The notes under the pieces were generated by a model that saw only the letters and a list, made by a program, of their open reading frames with translations, was not told the origin of the DNA and ran no database searches. A DNA stretch of 33,333 nucleotides, taken from Sphingomonas bacterium. Lineage in GTDB: Bacteria; Pseudomonadota; Alphaproteobacteria; Sphingomonadales; Sphingomonadaceae. A program made the position numbers and the translations under genes. Every line of letters begins with the position of its first letter. Within the stretch, counting starts at the first letter, position 1. The DNA is taken from positions 1 through 33,333 of the forward strand of contig NZ_JAQGLK010000130.1 of NCBI RefSeq assembly GCF_028292925.1, given 5' to 3'. Positions 26,138 through 33,333 of the stretch are shown here, in pieces.

Positions 26138-27505
26138 TCACCTTCGGACTCCCCCCTTCAGTTTCGCCTTCTTGATCAGATCGCCATACTGGTGTGCCAG
26201 CAGGTGGCTCTGGATCTGCGTAACCGTATCGATTGTGACGTTTACGACGATCAGCAGGCTGGTGCCACCCAGATAAAACGGAATCCCCAGCTTGGTGATC
26301 AGCATTTCCGGCACCAGACAGATGAACGTCAGATAGGCCGCACCGATCACGGTGATCCGCGTCAGCACGTAATCCAGGTAGTTTTCCGTGTTCTTGCCGG
26401 GGCGGATGCCGGGGATGAAGCCCCCGTGCCGCTTCAGATTGTCCGCCGTCTCCTCCGGGTTGAACACAACCGCGGTATAGAAAAAGCAGAAGAAGATGAT
26501 CCCGCCGGCATAGAGGCTGAGATAGAGCGGCGTACCATGCGCCAGATACTGGTTGAGCGAGATCAGGAAATCGCCCCAGCGGCTCTCACCCGAAACGCGC
26601 TGCCCGGCAAACTGGGTGATCGTCAGCGGCATAAGCAGCAGCGACGACGCGAAGATCGGCGGGATCACGTTGGCGGTGTTGATCTTGAGCGGAAGGTGGC
26701 TCTTGTCCGCCTGCATCATCCCGCGCTGCGTCTGCCGCTTGGGATACTGGATCAGCACCCGGCGCTGGGCGCGTTCCATGAAGCAGATGAACGCAATCAG
26801 GCCGAGGATCAGCACCGGGATGACGATGATCAGCAGCAGCGGCAGCGATCCCGTGCGGCCGCCTTCGAAGACCTGACCCAGCGCGATCGGCAGCTGCGCG
26901 ACGATGCCGGCCATGATGATCAGGGACACGCCGTTGCCAATGCCGCGGCTGGTAATCTGCTCGCCCAGCCACATCAGGAACATCGTGCCACCGATCAGCG
27001 AGATGACCGTGGTGATGCGGAACAGCATGCCGGGCTGAACGACAGCCGACATGCCCTCGCTCGCGCCCCAGCTCTCCAGCCCGACCGCGATGAAGTAACC
27101 CTGGATCGCCGTCAGCAGCACGGTGCCGTAACGCGTATACTGGTTGAGCTTCTTGCGGCCGCTCTCCCCCTCCTTCTTGATCGCCGCCAGCGTGGGCGAC
27201 AGCGAGGAGGCGAGCTGGATGACGATGGAGGCCGTGATGTACGGCATCACCCCCAGCGCGATCAGGCTCATGCGATTGAGCGACCCGCCGGAAAAGGTGT
27301 TGAAGAAATCGAGCACGCCGCCGCGCGTCGTCTCGAAAAGGCTCGTCAGCGCGCGGGGATCGATGCCGGGCAGCGGCACATGGCTCAGCAGGCGGAACAC
27401 GATGAGGGCCCCGATCGTGAACCACAGCCGCTTCTTGAGGTCGGTCGCCTTGGTGAAGTTGGCGAGGCTTACGTTAGCGGCCATTTGCTCGGCGGCGGAT
27501 GCCAT
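26138..27505 (-). CDS. secY: Preprotein translocase channel subunit SecY
   Basis: SecY forms the protein-conducting channel with SecE and SecG. The 455-residue protein has about ten membrane segments and typical motifs: the N-terminal FRLLSHVPLPGIDP, SLIALGVMPYITASI, FMERAQRRVLIQYPKRQ and NLKRHGGFIPGIRPG, and the C-terminal IQSHLLAHQYGDLIKKAKLKG. The start ATG at 27505 gives MASAAEQMAANV. The 111-nt gap to rplO contains two hairpins, unusual in this otherwise dense operon. adk follows after 28 nt. Confidence 0.97.
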   Translation of the reverse strand: MASAAEQMAANVSLANFTKATDLKKRLWFTIGALIVFRLLSHVPLPGIDPRALTSLFETTRGGVLDFFNTFSGGSLNRMSLIALGVMPYITASIVIQLASSLSPTLAAIKKEGESGRKKLNQYTRYGTVLLTAIQGYFIAVGLESWGASEGMSAVVQPGMLFRITTVISLIGGTMFLMWLGEQITSRGIGNGVSLIIMAGIVAQLPIALGQVFEGGRTGSLPLLLIIVIPVLILGLIAFICFMERAQRRVLIQYPKRQTQRGMMQADKSHLPLKINTANVIPPIFASSLLLMPLTITQFAGQRVSGESRWGDFLISLNQYLAHGTPLYLSLYAGGIIFFCFFYTAVVFNPEETADNLKRHGGFIPGIRPGKNTENYLDYVLTRITVIGAAYLTFICLVPEMLITKLGIPFYLGGTSLLIVVNVTIDTVTQIQSHLLAHQYGDLIKKAKLKGGVRR

Positions 27506-27616
27506 GGTCTGTCGATCCCGAAAATGAAGATGGCGGCGGGATGCCCCTTAGCCCCCCGCCGCCTCCATATAGTGCCGTGTCCGGGCTTGTCTAAGCCCGA
27601 ACTGGCCGGCTTGGCG
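27506..27616 (-). other. Structured leader between rplO and secY: two hairpins
   Basis: Reading toward secY, the first hairpin has arms CGGGCTT/AAGCCCG (27582-27599, 4-nt loop). The second has 9-bp arms at 27532-27540 and 27555-27563 with a 14-nt loop, and ends 26 nt before the secY ATG. Neither is followed by a T-run, so they look more like processing, stabilising or attenuation elements than terminators. Confidence 0.45.
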
Positions 27617-28135
27617 TCAAGCCTTGCGCAGCTTGACCGTGTTCTTCTTCGCCGCGGCCTTCTCGGATGCGGGAACGACCTCGATCACGTCGACCGTACC
27701 GCCCGCGCCCTCGATCGCCTCACGCGCACCGGCGGAAACGCCGGCGACACGGAACGACAACTTGGCCGAAAGCGTGCCCTTGCCCAGGATACGAACGCCA
27801 TCGGTGCCGCCACGGGCCACGCCCGCGGCCTTCAGCGCGGCGTGATCGATCGTGCCGTCGGTGGGCAGCGAACCGGCATCAACCAGCTTCTGCACCGCGC
27901 CAAGGTTCACCTCGGCATAATCCTTGGCGAAGTGGTTGTTGAAGCCACGCTTCGGGATCCGCATGTGCAGCGGCATCTGGCCGCCTTCGAACCCGTTGAT
28001 CGAGACGCCCTCGCGGCTCTTCTGGCCCTTCTGGCCGCGACCCGCGGTCTTGCCCTTGCCGGAGCCGATACCGCGGCCGACGCGCATCCGGCTCTTACGA
28101 GCGCCCGGATTGTCGCGGATTTCGTGAAGCTTCAT
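27617..28135 (-). CDS. rplO: 50S ribosomal protein L15 (uL15)
   Basis: L15 is an early-assembling 23S rRNA-binding protein. The 172-residue sequence has the glycine/basic N-terminus [26 protein letters not shown], then [17 protein letters not shown], and a C-terminal domain ending in Lys/Ala ([13 protein letters not shown]). It is longer than the 144-residue E. coli protein because of this tail. I chose the ATG at 28135 (MKLHEIRDN), matching family starts, over GTG at 28144. There is a 110-nt gap to rpmD upstream with short GC-rich inverted repeats. Confidence 0.96.
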   Translation of the reverse strand: MKLHEIRDNPGARKSRMRVGRGIGSGKGKTAGRGQKGQKSREGVSINGFEGGQMPLHMRIPKRGFNNHFAKDYAEVNLGAVQKLVDAGSLPTDGTIDHAALKAAGVARGGTDGVRILGKGTLSAKLSFRVAGVSAGAREAIEGAGGTVDVIEVVPASEKAAAKKNTVKLRKA

Positions 28136-28245
28136 GTCGTGCACTCGCTTTCGCTATGTTCGCGCAAAAATCGTTAGACCGGCTGGCGGGAGGTTGCCCG
28201 GCACCAACATCATCCGCGGGCCAATCCCCCGCAGCGGCCGCGGCC

Positions 28246-28428
28246 TTACGCCTGTTCGTCGACCTTGACCATATGCAGAACCTTCCGGATCATGCCGCGC
28301 ACTTCGGGGGTATCCTCGAGCTCGCGGGTCCGGTGCATCTTGTTCAGGCCGAGCCCGACCAGCGTCGCGCGCTGATCGGGGGTACGCCGGATCGGGGATC
28401 CGGTCTGAGTTACCTTGATCGTTGCCAT
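28246..28428 (-). CDS. rpmD: 50S ribosomal protein L30 (uL30)
   Basis: The 60-residue protein [15 protein letters not shown] through [22 protein letters not shown] is a clear bacterial L30, the usual partner between S5 and L15 in the spc operon. It follows rpsE by 5 nt and is at normal family length. Confidence 0.96.
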   Translation of the reverse strand: MATIKVTQTGSPIRRTPDQRATLVGLGLNKMHRTRELEDTPEVRGMIRKVLHMVKVDEQA

Positions 28429-28433
28429 CGTGC

Positions 28434-29156
28434 TTACTCCACCACCGCCGCGGCTTCCGCCTCGGCTTCCGGCGCAGAGGCGCCGCCACGGCCGAGCAGG
28501 TCGGCAATCTTCTTGCCGCGCCGCTGTGCCACAGACTTCGGGCTGGTCTGCTCGCCGAGTGCCTCGAACGTAGCGCGGATCATGTTGTACGGGTTGCTCG
28601 TGCCGACCGACTTGGTGACGACATCGTGCACGCCCAGGCTTTCGAACACGGCGCGCATCGGGCCGCCGGCGATGATGCCCGTACCCTGCGGCGCAGAGCG
28701 CACATATACCCGGCCCGCGCCGAAGTGGCCCATGCCGTCATGATGCAAGGTACGGCCGTCGCGCAGCGGAACGCGGATCATCGCCTTCTTGGCAGCGGCG
28801 GTCGCCTTGGAGATCGCCTCCGGCACTTCGCGCGCCTTGCCGTGACCGAAGCCCGCGCGGCCCTTGCCGTCGCCGACGACGACCAGTGCCGCAAAGCCGA
28901 AGCGCTTGCCGCCCTTAACCGTCTTCGACACGCGGTTGATGTGAACCAGCTTCTCGACGAACTCTTCGCCGCCGTCGTCCTGACCACCACGGTTGCCGTC
29001 ACGGCGACCGCGATTGTTGCCGTCGCGGCCACCACGGCCACTGCCGCGGCCGCCACGCGGACTGCGCGGGCCGCGGCCGGGCCGCTGCTCGCCCTGGCCC
29101 TCTACGGGAGCGCCCTCGACCGCGACGGGCGCCTGGATGTCGTTTTCGTCAGCCAT
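28434..29156 (-). CDS. rpsE: 30S ribosomal protein S5 (uS5) with Arg/Gly-rich N-terminal extension
   Basis: S5 sits in the decoding region of the 30S subunit and affects accuracy. The core (about 65-225) is ordinary: [43 protein letters not shown], followed by KAMIRVPL and [17 protein letters not shown]. The protein is 240 residues because of a 64-residue N-terminal extension. Its first part is acidic, and residues 27-62 are built from RGG/RG/RDG units with almost no hydrophobic residues. A short Ala/Glu tail ends the protein. The ATG at 29156 comes just after the rplR stop. Confidence 0.96.
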   Translation of the reverse strand: MADENDIQAPVAVEGAPVEGQGEQRPGRGPRSPRGGRGSGRGGRDGNNRGRRDGNRGGQDDGGEEFVEKLVHINRVSKTVKGGKRFGFAALVVVGDGKGRAGFGHGKAREVPEAISKATAAAKKAMIRVPLRDGRTLHHDGMGHFGAGRVYVRSAPQGTGIIAGGPMRAVFESLGVHDVVTKSVGTSNPYNMIRATFEALGEQTSPKSVAQRRGKKIADLLGRGGASAPEAEAEAAAVVE

Positions 29157-29157
29157 C

Positions 29158-29514
29158 TTAGAACTCCAATCCGGCTTCGCGGGCCGCTTCGGCAAGCGCC
29201 TTGACCCGGCCGTGGAACAGGAAGCCACCGCGATCGAACACGACCTTGGTCACGCCTGCCTGGCTGGCCCGCTCGGCGACACGACGGCCGACCGATGCGG
29301 CTGCGTCGCACGTCGCACCCGTCTGGTCGCGCACGTCCTTGTCCAGGGACGAAGCGGCTGCGACCGTGTGGCCCGCCGTGTCGTCGATCACCTGGGCATA
29401 GATGTGCCGGCCCGACCGATGGATGGAAAGCCGCGGGCGGAGACCGCCCTTGGCACGGAGCGCAGTGCGAACGCGCTGGCGCCGCTTTGCGAAGAGAGAG
29501 AGACCCTTGGCCAT
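29158..29514 (-). CDS. rplR: 50S ribosomal protein L18 (uL18)
   Basis: L18 binds 5S rRNA with L5. The 118-residue sequence has the basic start [15 protein letters not shown], the family motif [20 protein letters not shown], and ends [28 protein letters not shown]. The ATG overlaps the rplF stop by one base (TAATG), so the two are coupled. Confidence 0.97.
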   Translation of the reverse strand: MAKGLSLFAKRRQRVRTALRAKGGLRPRLSIHRSGRHIYAQVIDDTAGHTVAAASSLDKDVRDQTGATCDAAASVGRRVAERASQAGVTKVVFDRGGFLFHGRVKALAEAAREAGLEF

Positions 29515-30047
29515 TACTTCTTCTTCCCTTCCTTGCGGAAGATGAACTCGCCGGCATACTTGATGCCCTTGCCCTTGTACGGCTCGGGCTTGCGCCAGCG
29601 ACGGATCTCGGCGGCGACTTGGCCGACCTTCTGCTTGTCGATGCCCGAGATGTTCACCGTGGTGGCATCCGGGGTGACGATCGTGATCCCCTCAGGGATC
29701 GTGTAATCGACATCGTGGCTGTAGCCGAGCTGCAGCTTCAGGTTCTTGCCCTGCACCGCGGCGCGATAGCCGACGCCGGTGATCAGGAGCTGCCGGGTAA
29801 AGCCGTCGGTGACGCCCGTAACCAGATTCTGAACCAGCGTGCGCTGCAGCCCCCAGAAGGAGCGTGCCCGCTTCGTGTCGCTGACCGGCTGGACCGAAAT
29901 CCCGCCATCCTCGACCGCGTAGCGCACCTCGTCCGCCAGCGGCAGCGTCAGCGTGCCCTTTGGCCCTTTGATCGCGAGCTGCTTGCCCTCGATCGCCGCC
30001 GTCACCCCGGCGGGGATCGGGACCGGCCGTTTTCCAATACGCGACAT
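29514..30047 (-). CDS. rplF: 50S ribosomal protein L6 (uL6)
   Basis: L6 lies near the factor-binding site of the 50S subunit. The 177-residue protein begins [15 protein letters not shown], has the duplicated RRM-like fold, and carries the signature [19 protein letters not shown] near the end. It starts 2 nt after rpsH and overlaps rplR by one base. Confidence 0.97.
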   Translation of the reverse strand: MSRIGKRPVPIPAGVTAAIEGKQLAIKGPKGTLTLPLADEVRYAVEDGGISVQPVSDTKRARSFWGLQRTLVQNLVTGVTDGFTRQLLITGVGYRAAVQGKNLKLQLGYSHDVDYTIPEGITIVTPDATTVNISGIDKQKVGQVAAEIRRWRKPEPYKGKGIKYAGEFIFRKEGKKK

Positions 30048-30049
30048 GA

Positions 30050-30445
30050 TCAGAATACCTCCGCCAACACCTCGCCGCCGACATTCTGATCGCGCGCTTC
30101 CGCGTCGGACAGAACGCCCTTCGGCGTCGAGACGATGGTGATGCCAAGGCCGTTGCGAACCCGGGGCAGGTCCTTCGAGCCCGAATAGACCCGGCGACCG
30201 GGCTTCGAAACGCGCGCCACATGCTGGATCGCAGGGCGGCCCTCGAAATATTTCAGCTCGATCCGCAAGCCGTTATGGCCGGCAAGATCTTCTTCGGAAT
30301 AGCCGCGGATATAGCCTTCGCGCTGCAGCACGTCGAGCACGCGGGCACGCAGCTTGGAAGCGGGCGAAAGCACGCTGTCCTTGCGGGCCTGCTGGCCATT
30401 ACGGATACGGGTGAGCAGATCACCCAGGGGGTCGGTCATCGACAT
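30050..30445 (-). CDS. rpsH: 30S ribosomal protein S8 (uS8)
   Basis: S8 binds the central domain of 16S rRNA and in E. coli also represses spc operon translation by binding mRNA near rplE; that regulation is not shown here. The 131-residue protein has [16 protein letters not shown] and the end motif [20 protein letters not shown]. Start 30445 (MSMTDP); the second ATG at 30439 is also possible. Confidence 0.97.
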   Translation of the reverse strand: MSMTDPLGDLLTRIRNGQQARKDSVLSPASKLRARVLDVLQREGYIRGYSEEDLAGHNGLRIELKYFEGRPAIQHVARVSKPGRRVYSGSKDLPRVRNGLGITIVSTPKGVLSDAEARDQNVGGEVLAEVF

Positions 30446-30454
30446 GCGAAATCC

Positions 30455-30760
30455 TTACCAGCTCGACTTGGTGACACCGGGGATCAGGCCCTTGTTGGCC
30501 AGATCCCGCAGCATCACGCGTGCGAGACGGAACTTGCGGTAGTAAGCGCGCGGGCGCCCGGTGAGCTCGCAACGGTTGCGCACCCGCGTGGGGTTTGCGT
30601 TCCGCGGCAGCTCGGCCATCTTGAGGCGCGCGATCGTGCGCTCTCCATCGTCCAGGCTCTCGTCGTTCGCGATCGCCTTCAGCTTCGCATATTTCGGCGC
30701 ATACTGCTTTACCAGCTTCTTGCGCCGCTCGTTCTTGTTGATCGAACTCAGTTTCGCCAT
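30455..30760 (-). CDS. rpsN: 30S ribosomal protein S14 (uS14), zinc-free form
   Basis: The 101-residue protein [15 protein letters not shown] to PGVTKSSW is the long S14 form. It has the terminal [20 protein letters not shown] but no CxxC pairs, so it is the zinc-independent type. It sits between rplE (36-nt gap) and rpsH (9-nt gap). Confidence 0.97.
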   Translation of the reverse strand: MAKLSSINKNERRKKLVKQYAPKYAKLKAIANDESLDDGERTIARLKMAELPRNANPTRVRNRCELTGRPRAYYRKFRLARVMLRDLANKGLIPGVTKSSW

Positions 30761-30796
30761 GACTTAAGTTCTTCCTCTATCGGAGAGCCGGCAGGC

Positions 30797-31378
30797 TCAA
30801 GCCGCCTTCTTCTCTTCAGTGGTTTCCTGCGGGAACGGAAAGCCGAACAGACGGAGAAGCTCGCGCGCCTCGTCGTCGGTCTTTGCGCTCGTGGCGACGA
30901 TCACGTCCATGCCGCGAATGTTGTCGACCTTGTCGTAGCTGATCTCCGGGAAGATCAGCTGCTCCTTCAGGCCGGTCGCGTAATTGCCGCGGCCGTCGAA
31001 CGACTTCGCGTTCAGGCCGCGAAAGTCGCGAACCCGAGGCAGTGCAATCGTCACGAAACGGTCGAGAAACTCGTACATCCGCTCGCGGCGCAGCGTCACC
31101 TTTGCGCCGATCGGCATGCCCTCGCGCAGCTTGAACTGCGCGATCGACTTCTTCGCCTTGGTCACGACGGCCTTCTGGCCGGCGATCAGGGTCATTTCCG
31201 CAGCCGCCTGCTCGACGCGCTTCTTGTCCTGGGTGGCGTCGCCGACACCCATGTTCAGAACGATCTTCTCGAGCTTCGGGACTTCCATCCGGTTCTTGTA
31301 ACCGAACTTCTCGGTCATCGCCTTGACGATACGATCGTCATAGTCGGCCTTCAGCCGCGGCGTGTAGCCATCAGCCAT
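30797..31378 (-). CDS. rplE: 50S ribosomal protein L5 (uL5)
   Basis: L5 binds 5S rRNA in the central protuberance. The 193-residue protein shows [44 protein letters not shown] and [20 protein letters not shown]. There is a slightly long charged C-terminal tail ending in Lys/Ala. The start at 31378 overlaps the end of rplX by 8 nt. Confidence 0.97.
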   Translation of the reverse strand: MADGYTPRLKADYDDRIVKAMTEKFGYKNRMEVPKLEKIVLNMGVGDATQDKKRVEQAAAEMTLIAGQKAVVTKAKKSIAQFKLREGMPIGAKVTLRRERMYEFLDRFVTIALPRVRDFRGLNAKSFDGRGNYATGLKEQLIFPEISYDKVDNIRGMDVIVATSAKTDDEARELLRLFGFPFPQETTEEKKAA

Positions 31379-31688
31379 TGATCGTCTCCCCGGTCTTCAC
31401 GGCAACGCGCACCTTCGTGCCGTCCCGAACCTCGAAGCGAACGCGGGTCGGCTTGCCGTCCGCAGTCGCGATGGCGACCTTCGACGCGTGCAGCGGCGCC
31501 TCGATCTTTTCCAGGCCACCCTGAGGGTTCGCCTGGCTCGGCTTGCGGTGGCGCGTCGCGACGTTGATGCCGCCCACGACTACCTTGCCTTCCTTGGGAA
31601 TCGAGCGGGTAACCTCACCCGTCTTGCCCTTGTCCTTGCCGGACAGGACGACAACGCGGTCGCCCTTCTTGATCTTCATCGAAGCCAT
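31371..31688 (-). CDS. rplX: 50S ribosomal protein L24 (uL24)
   Basis: L24 initiates 50S assembly. The 105-residue protein has the KOW motif region [23 protein letters not shown], followed by [21 protein letters not shown] chose the ATG at 31688 because it overlaps the rplN stop as ATGA and has GAGGT seven bases upstream. The ATG at 31679 (MKIKKGD) is an alternative that matches many family starts. Confidence 0.95.
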   Translation of the reverse strand: MASMKIKKGDRVVVLSGKDKGKTGEVTRSIPKEGKVVVGGINVATRHRKPSQANPQGGLEKIEAPLHASKVAIATADGKPTRVRFEVRDGTKVRVAVKTGETING

Positions 31689-32056
31689 CAAAGCACCTCG
31701 GGCGCGAGCGAAATGATCTTCATGTGGTTCTTGGCGCGAAGCTCGCGAACCACCGGGCCGAAGATACGGGTGCCGATCGGCTCCTCGTTCTTGTTGACCA
31801 GCACCGCGGCGTTGCCGTCGAAGCGGATGGTCGAACCGTCCGCGCGGTGAATGTCCTTCGCGGTGCGGACGATGACGGCGCGGTGCACGTCACCCTTCTT
31901 CACCCGGCCCTTGGGGGTCGCTTCCTTCACCGAGACGACGATGATGTCGCCCACGGTCGCGAAGCGGCGCTTGGAGCCGCCGAGCACCTTGATGCACTGG
32001 ACGCGCTTGGCACCCGAATTATCGGCGACGTCGAGATTGGACTGCATCTGGATCAT
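31688..32056 (-). CDS. rplN: 50S ribosomal protein L14 (uL14)
   Basis: The 122-residue protein [28 protein letters not shown] is a textbook L14, ending with [29 protein letters not shown]14 contacts 16S rRNA at an intersubunit bridge. First gene of the classical spc operon, 14 nt after rpsQ, so S10 and spc appear to be one transcript here. Confidence 0.97.
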   Translation of the reverse strand: MIQMQSNLDVADNSGAKRVQCIKVLGGSKRRFATVGDIIVVSVKEATPKGRVKKGDVHRAVIVRTAKDIHRADGSTIRFDGNAAVLVNKNEEPIGTRIFGPVVRELRAKNHMKIISLAPEVL

Positions 32057-32070
32057 GGTTCAGTCCTCGC

Positions 32071-32331
32071 TCAGTGCGCCGCGGCGGGGGCTTCCGCCCC
32101 GATCTTGCCGATGACCTTCCACGTCTTCAACTTGGAGATCGGCGCGCATTCTTCGATGCGCACGATCTCGCCTTCCTTGAAGACGTTCTCTTCGTCATGG
32201 GCGTGGTACTTCTTCGTACGGCGGATGATCTTGCCATAGAGCGCATGCTTTACCTTGCGCTCGACGAGGATCACCACCGTCTTGTCGGTCTTGTCGGAGA
32301 CCACCGTTCCCGTCAGCACGCGCTTGGGCAT
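32071..32331 (-). CDS. rpsQ: 30S ribosomal protein S17 (uS17)
   Basis: The 86-residue protein begins [26 protein letters not shown] and contains [35 protein letters not shown], the S17 OB-fold pattern. A short Ala-rich tail follows. S17 binds the 5' domain of 16S rRNA. Spacing to rpmC is 12 nt. Confidence 0.97.
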   Translation of the reverse strand: MPKRVLTGTVVSDKTDKTVVILVERKVKHALYGKIIRRTKKYHAHDEENVFKEGEIVRIEECAPISKLKTWKVIGKIGAEAPAAAH

Positions 32332-32343
32332 CGCTGATACTCC

Positions 32344-32547
32344 TTACTTGGCGGCCGAGCGCGAACGCTCGGTCTGCAGCGTCTTGATCTGCGCGATCGT
32401 GCGACGCACCTCGCGCACGCGGCTCGGCTTCTCGAGCTGGTTGGTTGCCGCCTGGAAGCGCAGGTTGAATGCCTCGCGCTTCAGTTCGCCCAGCTGCTCG
32501 GAGAGCTGGTCGTCGGAATGGGACTTTAGATCGTCGATCTTGGCCAT
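32344..32547 (-). CDS. rpmC: 50S ribosomal protein L29 (uL29)
   Basis: The 67-residue protein [19 protein letters not shown] contains the family block [35 protein letters not shown]. It lies at the 50S exit-tunnel rim where the trigger factor and SRP dock. The ATG at 32547 is 4 nt after rplP; the longer open frame to 32661 is a shadow of rplP. Confidence 0.97.
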   Translation of the reverse strand: MAKIDDLKSHSDDQLSEQLGELKREAFNLRFQAATNQLEKPSRVREVRRTIAQIKTLQTERSRSAAK

Positions 32548-32551
32548 GGGC

Positions 32552-32983
32552 TCACGCCGCCTCGTGCACGGACTCGCCCAGGCGGGCGACGACCTTGGTC
32601 TTGATAGGGAGCTTCTCCATCGCACGCTCGAAAGCGATGCGCGCGATCGGACCGGGGACACCGTCCAGCTCGAACAGGATGCGGCCCGGCTTGACGCGGG
32701 CGACCCAGAATTCCGGCGCGCCCTTGCCCGAGCCCATGCGGACTTCGGCAGGCTTCGACGAAACCGGAACGTCCGGGAAGATGCGGATCCACAAGCGCCC
32801 CTGGCGCTTGATGTGGCGCGTGATCGCGCGGCGTGCCGCCTCGATCTGGCGGGCGGTGATCCGGTCGGGCTCCATCGCCTTCAGGCCGAACGCGCCGAAG
32901 TTGAGCGCGGTCCCACCGGGAGCATTGCCGTGGATACGGCCCTTGTGGGCCTTACGGAACTTGGTGCGCTTCGGTTGCAGCAT
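32552..32983 (-). CDS. rplP: 50S ribosomal protein L16 (uL16)
   Basis: The 143-residue protein [19 protein letters not shown] has [23 protein letters not shown] and [29 protein letters not shown], all standard for L16, which lies by the A-site tRNA. It is separated from rpsC by 60 nt, a little longer than other spacers in this operon. Confidence 0.97.
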   Translation of the reverse strand: MLQPKRTKFRKAHKGRIHGNAPGGTALNFGAFGLKAMEPDRITARQIEAARRAITRHIKRQGRLWIRIFPDVPVSSKPAEVRMGSGKGAPEFWVARVKPGRILFELDGVPGPIARIAFERAMEKLPIKTKVVARLGESVHEAA

Positions 32984-33043
32984 TTCTCTCTAACCTTCTG
33001 ACACCGTGACGACGGTCGATCAGGCTAGCTGGGGGAAAATCCC

Positions 33044-33333
33044 TCAGCGCGCCGGCCGGACCCCCGAGGTCTGTGCTTCCATCATCAGTCGATCCTGCGC
33101 AAGCGGATCATGGCCCAGGATCTCACCCTTGAAGATCCAGACCTTGACGCCGCAGACGCCGTACGCGGTGGGCGCCACGGCTTCCGCATAATCGACGTTC
33201 GCGCGAAGCGTGTGCAGCGGCACCCGGCCCTCGCGATACCATTCGGTCCGCGCGATCTCCGCGCCACCGAGACGGCCGGCGCAGGTGATCCGAATGCCCT
33301 CGGCACCCAGACGGAGCGCCGACTGCACCGCAC
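33044..33333 (-). CDS. rpsC: 30S ribosomal protein S3 (uS3), C-terminal part
   Basis: The frame is open from the right window edge to the stop at 33044 and reads [40 protein letters not shown], then [17 protein letters not shown], the conserved C-terminal domain of S3. The N-terminal KH domain and start are beyond the window. A 25-residue tail after GEILG is normal for alphaproteobacteria. Confidence 0.97.
   Translation of the reverse strand, partial: AVQSALRLGAEGIRITCAGRLGGAEIARTEWYREGRVPLHTLRANVDYAEAVAPTAYGVCGVKVWIFKGEILGHDPLAQDRLMMEAQTSGVRPAR

Noticed and set aside
25991-28177. 728-codon plus-strand frame opposite secY and rplO
   Set aside because: Shadow of the ribosomal operon; no recognisable domain.

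Overview
The window is GC-rich, tightly packed chromosomal DNA of an alphaproteobacterium, most likely a sphingomonad (Sphingomonas or a close relative). I base this on an uninterrupted alphaproteobacterial division/cell-wall (dcw) cluster, a small three-component-type PurL, an S5 protein with a long Arg/Gly-rich N-terminal extension, and the spc ribosomal order ending secY-adk. This placement is inference from protein character, not from a database search. No tRNA, rRNA, CRISPR array, insertion sequence or prophage was seen.

Region 1 (1-18321, minus strand) is the complete dcw operon, read right to left: mraZ, rsmH, ftsL, ftsI, murE, murF, mraY, murD, ftsW, murG, murC, a 64-codon unnamed ORF, murB, ddl, ftsQ, ftsA, ftsZ (cut by the window edge). 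From mraZ to ftsQ every one of the 14 junctions overlaps, mostly as ATGA, GTGA or TGATG. These genes make UDP-MurNAc-pentapeptide (murC/D/E/F, ddl, murB), lipid I/II (mraY, murG) and the septal synthase (ftsW/ftsI), with the divisome scaffold (ftsL, ftsQ, ftsA, ftsZ). ftsZ carries an in-frame TAG at codon 148 with the FtsZ reading frame intact on both sides. A 64-residue Trp/Ala-rich helical protein is translationally coupled between murC and murB.

Region 2 (18322-18743) is the control region upstream of mraZ. It has no convincing gene but holds two arrays of TGGG boxes in about 10-bp register, which look like MraZ operators, and a perfect DnaA box between them.

Region 3 (18744-25389) is mixed housekeeping: a small membrane-anchored Pro/Ala-rich protein, a cysteine synthase, a MliC-like lipoprotein with a strong terminator, purL, a membrane-anchored hemerythrin-domain protein with a candidate EcfG (general stress) promoter, a DUF418 membrane protein, and a 56-residue Bfd-type ferredoxin. 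Convergent pairs are separated by hairpins (purL/hemerythrin, bfd/adk). cysK and perhaps purL look leaderless.

Region 4 (25462-33333, minus strand) is the end of the S10 operon and the whole spc operon, read right to left: rpsC (cut), rplP, rpmC, rpsQ, rplN, rplX, rplE, rpsN, rpsH, rplF, rplR, rpsE, rpmD, rplO, secY, adk. rpsM-rpsK-rpoA-rplQ, which follow adk in many alphaproteobacteria, are absent here; bfd lies convergently instead.
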